NCBI GenBank assembly: GCA_963995505.1
Contig: OZ023186.1
Coordinates: 13,523,570 to 13,587,569 of the forward strand
Direction: 5' to 3'
Length of the DNA: 64,000 nt
Source of the DNA: Hypericum androsaemum
Taxonomy: Eukaryota; Streptophyta; Magnoliopsida; Malpighiales; Hypericaceae
A program made the position numbers and the translations under genes. Below are positions 21,640 through 33,245 of the stretch, in pieces (the first letter of the stretch is position 1; every line of letters begins with the position of its first letter). Under the pieces are notes generated by a model. The model had not been told where the DNA came from. It worked only from the letters and a program-made list of their open reading frames with translations, and did not search any database.

Positions 21640-24252
21640 ATGCGAATCCGAAGACGCCCATTCCGACCAGAAATGGTGGTAGTCAGGAACTTAGTGACCA
21701 GCTGCCGGGCAGTGGTGCTGCCCCGCTTCGGCGGGCCTGAGGTTTTGGAGCTCCGCCCCAATTTCCCGGTACCCGAATTGAAGCCCCGCGAGGTTCTCGT
21801 CCGGGCCCGCGCCGTCTCCGTCAACCCCCTCGATACTAGGGTGAGACTTTTATCATCCCCCCTTCTTCTTCGAACCCCTCTATTTTATAGGCCAAATAGG
21901 AGTTTTTTGATTGTGGTTAAAAATTTGGATGTGTTTCAGATGCGATCAGGTTATGGTCGTTCAGTATTTGAACCTCTTCTACCTCTCATTTTGGGTCGTG
22001 ATGTTAGTGGTGAAGTTGCGGCCGTCGGCTCTTCCGTTCGATCCTTTGTTGTTGCACAACAAGTTTTTGGAGCCCTGCATCCAACTGCTGTCCGAGGAAC
22101 TTATACGGATTATGCAATTCTCTCTGAAGAGGAACTTGCCACTAAACCCGCGTCACTTAGTCACGTGGTATGTGCCCAGATGCGTGTTTATGGCTGCAAC
22201 TGTTGATCCTGAGATTTATGCGGTGTTGAGTATGATAACTAACGGCAAGACTTTTTGACTCGTGTAGGAAGCTAGTGCTATCCCTTTTGCAGCACTAACT
22301 GCTTGGCGAGCATTGAAAAGTACTGCAAGGATTGCTGAGGGGTAAGTTTACTTCACTGAACCATCGCTATATCTTCTTTCCTTTTGTTGTTTGTTTGGTA
22401 TTGTGCTATGCCTTGGTGGAACACAACCAAATTAAAGAATGATTAAAGAATAAAAGAAATGTAAAGTAGAAATTTATCTTGAAATGATTCTTGGTATTTT
22501 TGATAAACTGCGGAGTCTTTATGAAAAGCTTCTAGCGCTTGGCTTCCTAGATTAGCATGGCCAAGCACTCATAAAACTAATACTAGTTCACGTAAAATAG
22601 CATAACTAATGGGCAAAAGGCCCGATCCTAAATTATAAGGTTCAAATTAGGCAAATCCTTATTAATGTAAGTACATAACAATATGTATTTCCTAGCTATC
22701 AAAGTCTTCATAAAAGTGTCCAATGGCATGAGACGTTTCATCGCATTCTCTGCAACATGCATAGAATGAGGAACATGACGTGGTTACAAACCTAGGTGAA
22801 CTAGTAGACGATCAAGTTGTCCTATTAGGCTGACTGATCAAATAATGGTGGAACAACCGATTACTAATAGGTGTTGACGACATGGCGGCTCACAATTTGA
22901 ATGTTGAATTGCTTGAGGGCCACCTACTTAGGAGGCATAAAGCCTAGATTGACTTGTTTTATACGTAAAGTCAATGCCGGTCATTATGCCTATGCATTTC
23001 CATTATTCATCTTTTACTAAAATGATCTTGTCATATTCTACAGTCAACGGGTGCTGGTTTTGGGAGGTGGCGGGGCGGTTGGTTTTGCTGCAATTCAGAT
23101 AGCAGTTGCTGCAGGTTGCCATGTAACAACAACTTGTGGCGGTCAAAGCGTGGATAGAATGCTTAAAGCTGGCGCTGAGAGGGCTGTTGATTACACTACT
23201 GAGGTGATCGCATGACGATCTGTGAATCTGATTAGAATTAGTTTCAAATAGAATTAGGTTTGCTAGTTGCATTATGATGTAGCAAAAGAATATGAGGATG
23301 GTCGAAATTTGGACTTTGCTGTTGTTCATCGTTTGATTCTCTGTATCCTCTTAGTGCCAATTTGTTTGATACTTCTTGATCAGGATGTTGAGCTGGCTAT
23401 CAAGGGGAAGTTTGATGCTGTTTTAGATACTATCGGTGTCCCAGAGACAGAAAGAGTAGGCATAAACTTTCTGAAAAGAGGGGGGTACTACATGACACTT
23501 CAGGCGAGAGATGAACTCCATGCCAATATGTATAGATTGCATTTTACTTGTATTTTCGACTTTGCTGAAGAGTTCCAATTATATTTCAGGGCGAGGCTGC
23601 ATCGTTGGCTGATAGGTATGGTCTTGCAGTTGGGCTTCCTGTTGCCACAGCAATTTTACTGAAGAAACAGATTCAGTATCGGTACTCTCATGGGATAGGT
23701 ATGGCCACTTGCATGTGATGTATATCCTGACCAATATTTTCTTTTCAGCCTTCAGTAGTGACATAATTTAGTGCTATTTTTATAACTATATGGAAAGGTT
23801 TATAGCTCAGATATGAAGAAGCTAGTGTTAGGAGATCAGCAGACTTCAAACAGAATGTTGTAGAATAAGAACTCACTCTAGTTATAGCTCCACTTGCTTT
23901 CTTCGTCTATTTTTTTCATTAGATAGAGTTTTTGGGTTAAGATTCTGTTGCACGCCGGACCTTTTATCTGGAAAATAATTTTGTCAGATACGTGATATCA
24001 CCTAAGGCTTTGTTTCTGAATATGATGGGAAAATGAACTTTCTTGGTTCTGAATGTGTCTTCTACTGCAGAGTATTGGTGGACATACATGAGGGCTGATT
24101 CGGATGGGTTGGATGAAATTCGACGGCTTTCTGAAGCTGGAAAGCTCAAAATACCTGTGGAGAAAAGTTTTTCCCTAACACAAGTGAAGGAAGCCCATGA
24201 GGCGAAGGATAAGAGGAAAATTCCTGGTAAAGTTATTCTGGAGGTGGACTGA
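21640..24252 (+). CDS. RTN4IP1-like MDR oxidoreductase (quinone-oxidoreductase-type), 7 exons
   Basis: The deduced CDS is join(21640..21840, 21940..22167, 22268..22341, 23044..23203, 23384..23503, 23590..23698, 24071..24252), 1074 nt and 357 residues, with all phases consistent. The N-terminus is Arg-rich (MRIRRRPFRP), as in mitochondrial presequences. The GroES-like domain carries LPRFGGPEVLELR, VSVNPLD and GRDVSGEVAAVGSSV. The Rossmann nucleotide-binding loop LVLGGGGAVGFAAIQ is at residues about 172-190. The C-terminal part has RADSDGL and ends IPGKVILEVD. No catalytic zinc ligand pattern is evident. The family is NAD(P)H-dependent quinone reductase-like, and in animals RTN4IP1/OPA10 is mitochondrial. 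Intron 1 is only 99 nt and stop-free in frame. Intron 5 has a GC donor (cag/gcgaga). A start at a later ATG (21673) is possible. No stop or frameshift was found, so it looks functional. Confidence 0.88.
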
Positions 24253-25909
24253 TCTTGAAAAATAGTAGATCAGTATTGTAGGTCATGGATAATTTGGTAC
24301 ATAAGGCCAATTTCTTAACGTTGGTTACTAGATTCCACATCGTCATAAATACGTAGTCAACAATAAGTGTTCCATGTTTTTTAAATGAATTTGGTCTCTG
24401 TATTTCTGCTCTCTTTGGCGACTCATGAATTCTTTGAGCATGTTTGCCTGCTTAAATATCCCATTCTAGCATTAGAACTTTACGTGTGTATTTGGTACCA
24501 GTTCCAGACAGGACTAGATATTCAAGACAGAATAGGCCTATTTGTTCTAGCAGTCGTGTCCTGTGTTTGTTAAATTCAATATAAGATTGAACATTCAGTA
24601 CAGTTTCGTGTTTGGTACGTATAATAGTATAATATAATACGACTACATTGAAAAATCGATCATCTCCATTCTTGGTTGGTTATGCCCTTACCCTTCCATA
24701 GTGTTGCCCGTTGTAAGGATTAATATTATCTCAAGTACACGTGTCTGATTGTAGACTTCCAAGTTCTCCTGAAAGATCAGGATAATGCTACTGTTTGGAA
24801 TTACAGTACCGCTGCAATTCCTACCATTTCGCATGAATTTGTTTATGTGAACCTTTCTGCCGACTTCTCTCTTTCTTAAACTTCCGGTTGAACGGCATAT
24901 GCCAACTACCCAATCGGACCAGAATTCAGACGGTTTCCTAACGGTCAGGAAACCAGTAGATCACAAAGTAGCATACAATTTTCCAGAATAGATTGGATAC
25001 TAATTGAAACATCTGAAAAAACTACATTCTGAACGAGTCTCTGGACGTTATCTCCATATGAAAATCCGATCAGCTATTTAACTCCACTCCCGCGCAGGTG
25101 ATACCCACCCCATGGCTAGATGGGACTGAGATAATTAGCAAATCTACCTGCATCAAGGTAAACGAGGAGGAGCACATTAACCCTTCAACTGGATGTGAAG
25201 TACACAAGAAGTTATACACGTACTTTTTCGCAACAAATAATGCAAATTGCACTGCATCAAGAAAGCAGTTCATATATCACACTCATCAATATTAGAATGG
25301 AAATAAACAAATACCAGACCGAAAGTTCCTATTTCACTCATCCTTAAGTTTCATCCGGTGCATTTAGACAAACAGAGAGAGAGACCCGACGGGTAAGAAC
25401 TTTGAGGTCATCAACATAACTTATTAGGTTCCTTTACCAAAAAAGGGCATCAAATGCATGCCACAAGGGTGATGCAATGCATTGAGAAGAGGGTAAAGTT
25501 AATGTGTAGTGTAGTAGAAGAAGAAGGCGACTTAAGTGATGAGGCAGCAACCTACGGTGCTGCTGCAAAAATATGTGACCAAAGAAATAATGGAGATCCA
25601 ACATCCGGTACCCATGACATAAAAAAAAACTCTAGTCCTGCAAGAAAAGAGCACAATGTAGACCTGATCTGTTTAAGCCATAAACAACAGGACAACCACA
25701 TGCAATAATGTGGAAAAATTGAATATCAATGGATCAGCAACCTACTTGATGTTATATAAAAAACAAACCGACTTCATTCACAAAAAGTTCAGTTGATACC
25801 GAATTAGGTTCCGATTTCTGAAAAATGGATGGAAAGGGCAAAGGATGTATGATATTATCTTGTATATTACCCCTCAGAGGAGGCACTAGAAGGCAATAAC
25901 AGTTAAAGC
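24253..25909. other. Intergenic region between two convergent genes
   Basis: This holds the 3' flank of the oxidoreductase gene and the 3' flank of the minus-strand NFD6-like gene. No open frame with recognisable homology, RNA gene or transposon end was seen. The short frames here (62-84 residues) are judged to be chance. Confidence 0.4.
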
Positions 25910-26505
25910 TCAAGATCCTCCTGCTCCTTTGCAATCAGATTCCCCATCTGTTTCTGTGATAAGTTCTTTCCTACCATACCATTGCCAAGCCATCCACATT
26001 TTTTTATCTCATACCAAGGCATATCTTTTTTTTAAATGCATGATAGCATATTAATCACTCTAAGTTGCAGTGTGGACCCGATTTAAAATTTGCATAGAAA
26101 AAAGGACAACCTTCAGCAGAGAAACTGGCTTCCACGGCAAGCCTCGAGACCAAACGTGCCGAAGACACCGCGCTGTGGACTGGGAAAAGCGAGCTCAATT
26201 CTCGCCGAATCAACCTATCAAAACCACCCACGAACCGAACTGATCACAGCTCCGAAATGAACAACCAAAACGCCCAACTGATTTTAAGGGGCAGTAAAAA
26301 GTTTCCATCTTTGCTCAAGGGAAATTAAGCACCTTGGCGAATCAGAAAGGGGGAATCGGAGAGGTGGAGCCGGGTTAGGGCAGGAGTGGGTCCCAGCTGA
26401 TTGAAACGTCGTCGTTGAGGTGTGTCTGCGTGAAGCTACACGGTGGACCAGCAGCGTGGAGGAACTGTATCTTCTCGCCGCTGCACCTGTAATCCAACTT
26501 GCCAT
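25910..26505 (-). CDS. NFD6/NOXY2-like short mitochondrial protein, 3 predicted exons
   Basis: The predicted CDS is complement(join(25910..25953, 26111..26193, 26333..26505)), 300 nt and 99 residues. Exon 1 begins MASWITGAAARRYSSSTLL, an Arg/Ser/Ala-rich presequence. Exon 2 encodes SLFPVHSAVSSARLVSRL, matching the conserved HSAVSSARL core of the plant NUCLEAR FUSION DEFECTIVE 6 / NONRESPONDING TO OXYLIPINS 2 family of small mitochondrial proteins. Without splicing, exon 1 hits a stop 16 codons past the donor (ccaag/gtgctt), so the splice is needed. The third exon (ending GAGGS) is the least certain. Its acceptor could be 25953 or 25947, and this family is known for alternative C-termini. The gene converges with the oxidoreductase gene and lies 0.67 kb from the end of the phosphatase gene. 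Confidence 0.6.
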
Positions 26506-27176
26506 TTCCGCCTCTTGATTCTCTCTCTCCTCCAGAAGAACCCTAAAACCACTGCTAAACCCAATTTTCCCCCTCTTCCCTCCCTTCCTTCCAATAGGGG
26601 GAGACCGGAGAGGCCTCAGGTTTTTGGGCTACTTCAGCCCAATACAATAATAAACGGAGCAGTGGCCCACATGTATTTCCATCAAATTCTTTTGGTTTAT
26701 ACCGATATCCGATCAACTGGACCGGCTAATTCAGATTCAAACATGGTATCAGAGTAGTTGATCCCGTGCCCATTGTTGTACTCGCACGACTCGCATTTCT
26801 CGCACGTTGGCAAACTCAAAGCCTGTGCAATCTTCGGTTCGATGGGTCGGACGTGTTGAGAATCTCACATCGGTTAATGCAAATAGACTAGACCACTTAA
26901 TAAGTGTTGAAAATTTGCCAACTTATTGCCTTAAAATTTTGAGATTTTGGAGTATGCGCTGCAACAGTTTATGGCATGTAATAAAAGTCTACATAGCAGT
27001 TCCAATGTTACACCTTGAACCACTCGGCCATCTAACTATCTAGAGTTTAGTTGGTTTTGAACAATTTGTAAATTACCACTGACAGAAAATTGCAGGGATC
27101 TCTCTTATTATTTTGAAGCAAAAGCCAATATCCATAATTCAATTGGCCCACAATACAGCAAAGTGTACACGAGGCT
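26506..27176. mobile_element. Possible TRIM-like LTR remnant in the intergenic region
   Basis: A tggtatcagag motif at 26744-26754 resembles the initiator-Met primer-binding site used by many plant LTR elements. About 100 bp further, TGTTGAGAATCTCACATCGG (26854 on) resembles the start of many short plant LTRs. The spacing would suit a terminal-repeat retrotransposon in miniature. I could not align two LTRs or find target duplications. The first part (26506-26600) is probably the 5' leader and promoter of the NFD6-like gene. Confidence 0.35.
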
Positions 27177-30100
27177 CTAGAATTCTTCATCATCAGCTCT
27201 TGGTCTTGTAATTGGAATGGACCATCTTCCAAGATGTGCAGTGTAATTTATGCACCTGAAAATGCCTCTTCCAGCTGCTCCATCTGGGAAGTCCATGACA
27301 GTGATGCCCCCTGCATCAAGGTGAAATGATCTCATCCATCCTTTGCTCAAATTTAGGCAGTGGCCCATTAATGCTATTTGAATAACAGGGTTCGCGACCG
27401 CAACTACGATCTTTTCAGCATCTGGCCCATCAGATAATTCAGACAACAAAGATTTCCAGGCTTTTGCAGACTGGTCCCAGAGTGCTGATAAGTCTTCATC
27501 GGTGAGTCTATCCAGAAAACGAGATTGACCAAGAGGAGCTTCACTTGTGGGCTGCCGAAAACATAAACGATGTGAAGATCAATTATTAGCTTGAACTTGT
27601 TGAGAAAACATGGAGAACCAAGGAATCACGTTCTCTGGATGTCTTGATCTTACCTTGGTGAAATCTTCAATGAAGTTCTCATGGCTGAGATCATCTATTT
27701 GTTTCATCTCCACGCAACGTGGAACACAATCCGCCCCCAAACAGTCTGCAGCTTCTTGCACCTGCACATTAGTTGGCCATATGACTATGGGAATTCATCT
27801 AGGAAACAATGTCTGACTTCATGGAATCAGTGTTTTGTGTGCTGCATTAAGATAACTTACTCTAGATATTGCTAGAGCTGTCTCAATACAAGCTTTTTCA
27901 GGACTGCTAATTATGGTGCTGACTTTAATATCAAGAAGCAGTTCTGCAGTTTTCTGGGACTGCCAAGAGACAGCAAATTGGATTCACGACAAGCCTAGTC
28001 ATCAACCAGCTGATATGGCATATGAAACAAGTACCTGAATTACGCCTAGCATGTTCATTGGCTGGTTCCCGGAAACCAAAAGACCCTAAGTATAAGTGAA
28101 AGTAACTGAGTGTGATCCATTTTGGAGAAGTTAATCAACACGAAGCATCATAGTAATATTGTCACAATTCGCAAACTACAAGAAATGCAATCATAAATCA
28201 AGTTTAGGTGACAGTTCAACTATCTTTATCAAACATCAGCCACAGGATTGCATGAATCAGACACAGCAAGTCACCAACTTCCTTGACCTTCCAGCAATAT
28301 ACAGGCATCAAACCTGATAGCCTGATACATAGTCTGACAACTTTGAGGAGACCTGTGTTTTCTATTATGATCTTGAAATCACATGAATATCCCGACTTCA
28401 CACTTCAATCTCCAAAAGTTATATTAGCAGAGAACAAATTGACAAAATCTGTAATCACCGTGAATCTGTATAGTTTGCCAAACTACAGAAGGAACAAATC
28501 TACACGGCTCACCAGCATAAAGAATGCAAGGTGATTCATTTCTAGTATGCAATGTCTCAAACCTCATTATCAGTCTGTAAGATTCCATGACAAACAAGTA
28601 TGATCCTTTTGTCGGTTTTCCTTCCCCCTGAGCTTCCAGAAGCAATAGGGAAACCTGGCGTCTGCATACGGATTTCAATTCAATCAAAAGGCAAAAAAAG
28701 TATCCAGCCACTTTTGGAAATAGAGTAATCAAATCAACTAAACCACTATCATAAAAAACTAGCTATACCAGTGACAAATAAGAAGATGCCTGCTATTAAT
28801 GAAGAGATCAATGCAACGGATGAGCTTTAAAATGGAGATAATTGATCTCTTCATTAGCTACGACTAGGAAAAAGTAGTAAAACAAAAGGAATTACGTTCA
28901 TGTAATATGTTGGCATTAGACACTAGTTCACTACAATAGATCTTATCTGCAACTCACTAGGAGACTTAACTTCTAACTTATGATTCCATCGCATACTTTT
29001 CAATGTAAAAGAGAATTACATGGTAAATCCATGTGGCTTAACACCTATCCTATTATTCTAAAGACTAACCATGATCACAATCCTGAAGCCCCTTCCTGGA
29101 TACCACCTAGAGAAAATAAATATTTCAAAGAAATTGTCTAGATATTGAAGCAAATTAGCACACAGGCTGTATCACTGAAATAGTTTCTTGGACAGCCACA
29201 TCAGGCTGCTCAATTAGGTTTGTTCAACCCTGCCCCCAATCTTCTTGTGGCATGTTTCAAGGTCATTCTAGATTCCGAAAACAATGTTGTTCCTTGAATG
29301 GTACTTCACGGCAGCTGAATGCAAGTATTTTGAGTAGTTTAAAAGTGAAAGAGGACACAATAAGCAGTAGCAGTTCATAACCACAACAAAAGCTCCATGA
29401 TATCTTCAATTTGAAAACAATAAGCATTCTACTGTACTTGTGATTCTACGCTCATGTAGCAAAATACCTGGTTTAAACGATTGAGACATATAAGCTGAGA
29501 ACCACCCTCAGGCCGTGGAGTGAAATCTAAAACAGTTACTCCGCAGTTGCTTTGAAGCAAAATCCTGAAATATTCTGTTCCTAGTCCTAGTAGTTGCCAA
29601 GCACATGGAAGTAAAAGTAAGCTCGAATGACAAACTTGGTAATCTCATCATCGAGCGTTCATGTGAAAAATAAAGAGAAAAAGTACCCATAGCTGTGGCA
29701 ACAAGAGCCTGATTAACAGCATTGTGAGCAACCACTAGAACGGACCTGCTTTCGTGGGCTAGGATTTTGTCCCAGCAACTTCTAGCACGCCCCCACAACT
29801 CTCTCACCGGGTAATGACCATCAATGTTAAAATTTGGAGCATCCACCTGCCACTGATGAAATGCAGCACCAAACTTCGCCTTGCCCTCGCGCTTTAAAAG
29901 ACCCTACAGCAACAAAGATAATGAGAACAATAGATGAATAAAAAAAAGAAGAGCACCAGTTGCGAAAATGTGTTCCAACGGAGAGGTCAGCAGCACCGAA
30001 TCCAACCCGCAAAGGATCACCTCTTCAGAAGTCAGTATTCAATCTCGTTGAAGCTTCAACAGACAAAATTAGGCATAACTTACTTGAAAAGAATAGAGGT

Positions 30101-30515
30101 CAATCTCTCTGAGGTCGGAGTCAGTCAGAATCTCCTCCTTACGAGAGCCCCAAATAATCTCAGCTGTCCTCTTTGACCGAGTCAGAGGGCTAATCCAAAC
30201 ACCAGAATAGAATATCAAACAAAGCAAAACAAAAATCCTCTCCTAATCTACCACACTCGGCTCGAACCTGGAGAAGCAGATATCGAAGGAATCAGCGATG
30301 AGCATCTGGCGGGAGGTCTCGGCCTGGGCCTCCCCCTTCTCCGTGAGAACCGAGAAATTGGAGCTCCCTTGGATCCTCCCTTCCTCGTTCCACGTACTCT
30401 GCCCGTGTCGCACCAGCACCACCCGCTTCCCCGCATTCGAGGAGCACCGGACTGACAAGGCCGGCCTCCTCAAGAAGAGGATTGGGAGAGGCGGGCTAAA
30501 CGGCACCGTTTGCAT
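27177..30515 (-). CDS. Two-domain phosphoglycerate-mutase-family protein, probable 2-carboxy-D-arabinitol-1-phosphatase
   Basis: The deduced CDS is complement(join(27177..27551, 27654..27761, 27861..27959, 28035..28085, 28563..28661, 29468..29586, 29687..29903, 30084..30189, 30268..30515)), 1422 nt and 473 residues. All phases are continuous and all introns are GT-AG. The N-terminus (LRRPALSVRCSS) looks like a chloroplast transit peptide. The catalytic RHGQSTWNEEG is at residues about 36-46, and the second conserved His is in VVAHNAVNQAL at about 178. A second mutase-like half starts near RIILVCHG (about residue 250), where Arg of the RHG motif is Cys. In plants this family includes CA1Pase, a plastid enzyme that dephosphorylates the Rubisco inhibitor 2-carboxy-D-arabinitol 1-phosphate. 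An upstream in-frame ATG (30608) would add 31 residues. The 30515 start was chosen because the transit peptide begins cleanly there. Confidence 0.88.
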
Positions 30516-30608
30516 CTTCTTCGGATTTGTGGGGACTGAGCTGAGGTTAGTGGTTACCGTTTGTTTCAAGGAGGGAAACGCCACATTATTGCAAGATTTT
30601 TTTTTCAT

Positions 30609-31639
30609 CTGTTTTTTGTTTTCTATAAGAATTTGGGCCGGGTTTACTTAAATGGGCCTAATATTGACCTTCGCTTATCAGGCTCAACCGATAAACATTT
30701 ATTCCACAGAACTTTGTGTGGATGTGGAGGGATGGAATCACAAAACCCTAACCGTCATGAACCCGGAAATTCATTCTCGCACCACTGCCACCGACGAGAC
30801 GAACCCACATCTCTCCATTGCCTGATCCCCATGTTTACCCGCCTCTCATCTCATCTTTTCCATCCCCTCCCCTATCACTCTCACCAACTCTCTATATAGT
30901 ACTGCCGAATACCTACCCATGCATCGTTGAGAATACCGATTCGGTTGAGCCAGGCAGTGTTCCTAGACGATTTTATCGGGATTTAGACCAGAACCAGGGT
31001 GAGGATCCATTCCCCGTGCGTGAGGAAAGTGATGAGAATCGGTTACTGACCAGCTTGGCCAAGGTTGACATCACATCAAACTTTAACCGCCTCGCTATAA
31101 TACTTTCTGTTGCGGGAAAAAGTGGAAGAACGTCAAAAAGAGCCTCAGACAAATTTGGAGTGGTCGTCCTTATATCTGTCTGACGGAATGGATAAAAAAA
31201 GAATGGGTACGAAAGCACTTTATTGCAGAACGATAAAGAGCATAAAGCTTGGGAGTTTGTCTATAATTTTTGTGGTGTCTTGCGAAAAACATAAATCGAC
31301 CCGATCTCCTACCCTAAGCTGTATTTTGGTCGAGCACAATGACTTAAAGTTTATCTTTTCTAATATCTATCACCATCCGCTTTGGATCTCTTCGATCTTA
31401 AAAAGTCTATCTATCTCCAACATCTATCTCGTCTCTTTGACTGCACATCCATCTCTAACTCTGAGAGTCCAAGTTTATCCGGTCTTTTTGAGTTCATCAT
31501 CGCCTAACTTATCAGCATTCTTGTCTCTCTTAGAATCCACTTCGGTTGGATCTCTTAATTTCTATTACAGATAATGCCGAGGCAACATTAACTCCAGACG
31601 TCTAACCTGACGACTTTAAGTTTCTCCTTTTTAGTCGAC
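30609..31639. other. Promoter side of the phosphatase gene, no second gene recognised
   Basis: About 1 kb lies upstream of the minus-strand phosphatase gene. It holds the 5' leader, a CT-rich stretch with a TATATAG at about 30891-30897 on +, and sequence that begins to show diverged repeats near its end. Short + strand frames (112, 121 and 154 residues) have no recognisable domain and overlap each other. Confidence 0.35.
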
Positions 31640-32170
31640 GATCCCTGCTTAAAGTAACCCTAGGGGATCGATTATCTCTCCCTATGCGGACCCAAATGGG
31701 TCGACCATCCCCAGTTCATAATATTTGCAGGATCGACCATCTCTAGTTCGTGCTAACAGTAGGTAGGTCGAACATTTCCAATTCATGCTAACTTCAGGTG
31801 GATCGATCATCTCCAGTTCATGTTAACCCCATGTGGATCGACCATCTCAATCTAAAGGCCATTCACGATTCTCAGCCAGTTGAGTGATGGTGACTTCAAA
31901 TGGCTTTTTGACCACTTTCTGCTCCGAATTTGAAGAAATCATAAACTACAAAGTTATAGAACTATGTCTTAGCTTTGCATATCACTACCTCAATCCGACT
32001 TCAGATTAAGAAGTTATGATCATTCCACCATAGCCACCTATAAAGGTCATCAATGACCTCGATACCATCAGTAACCTTAGGGATCGACCATCTCAGCCTA
32101 AGGTGACCCCGGAGGATCGACAATCTTAGTCTGAGGTGACCCTATGGGATCGACGATCTCAACTATTGAT
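31640..32170 (+). repeat. Diverged tandem repeats with the phrase GGATCGACCATCTC
   Basis: The phrase GGATCGACCATCTC, or one-to-three-base variants of it, recurs about nine times here. Examples are near 31665, 31708, 31733, 31772, 31800, 31836, 32082, 32116 and 32149. Spacing in the first cluster is mostly 25-45 bp, and each unit is often followed by agttcatg-taac. Roughly 200 bp of non-repeat sequence (about 31860-32070) separates two clusters. Origin unknown. Subterminal repeats of a DNA transposon are one option. Confidence 0.6.
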
Positions 32171-32569
32171 GGTAGCATCCCCTAGTTTTACCTCTTAGCT
32201 TTCATAGCTGTAAAAATCACTTCAATCCGCAGTCCGAGTCAAAAGATATGGAAGATTAACCAACGTATAATTGTCCTCAATGAGAAAACTAGAACTGAGA
32301 CTTGAAGCCTTGTTTTGACCATCTTCTAAGCAGATTTAGGCAATACCCTAGCAACATGAATTTGGAGATTTACCTCTTAGCTTTTCATGGCCGTAAGAAT
32401 CACTTTATTTTGAGGTTCGAGTCCAAAGTTACGGCTAATTTATCAAGAATGGGTGCTCATTGGGAGCTTACTAGCATCGTAGATCCTACAAGCCCAACAA
32501 GTGCCTGACTAGAGGGAGACATCCTAAACTCTCAAAGTTTCTGATTATACATGAGGGAGTCCAAACTAA

Positions 32570-32720
32570 CTTGAGGTTGGGGGTACCCAAGCTGAGATGA
32601 GAATGAGGGTACCCAAGCTGACCTGAGGGTACCCAATCTACCTTGAAAGAACCCAACCTTGACACTAGGTAGAGGTAACCCAACCTGCCTTGAGGTAATC
32701 GAACTTGACCATAGGGACCC
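32570..32720 (+). repeat. Short tandem repeat of GGGTACCCAAGCTGA
   Basis: Three to five diverged copies of gggtacccaa followed by a ctga-like tail occur about every 25-30 bp, with later copies fading to gaacccaacc. An unrelated C-run of about 16 bases (32819-32832) followed by CA repeats lies 100 bp downstream. No gene is present from 32170 to 33245. Confidence 0.55.
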
Positions 32721-33245
32721 TTCACAAAGTAAGTTGACGTCCAAACCAGTGTACTTCGATGATTGCCTTGGTCGACCCCGAGCAGCTAGACATGTTATTT
32801 TCGCACTTCAATAATGCGCCCCCCCCCCCCCACCACACACACATGCCTTTGATTTAATTGGTAAATGAGAATTAAGGCATGTATCCATAGCGTATGGCTG
32901 GATCAGGGTCGTCTACCTCCAGTATCATCTCATAGGTGGCTAAGGCCAACATCTCAGCCTTACTCGGGTCGATATTCAATAGGGACCTTATTTGAGTGTA
33001 GCAATACTCCCTTCACTGGGGTTTTATGTCATCTAGCTTTGTTTGGTGCAAGGTAAAGACTATTGATCTTGAGCAACTCCAGGGGGCCTAGCCCGTCATC
33101 CTGAAAGACATACTTCAGTTGTTGCTTGTATGGTAGAGGTTCTTCCACGAGCAACATGCGCTATAGGCTTAGGTATGAAGCTCAAGCATTGTACAAGTGG
33201 TGCAATATGCACAACCTTATCTCCGAAGGTTCGACAATCGACTAT

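Noticed and set aside
31110..31574. 154-residue plus-strand frame upstream of the phosphatase
   Set aside because: It has no domain or supporting splice structure, and composition does not differ from the surrounding intergenic sequence.
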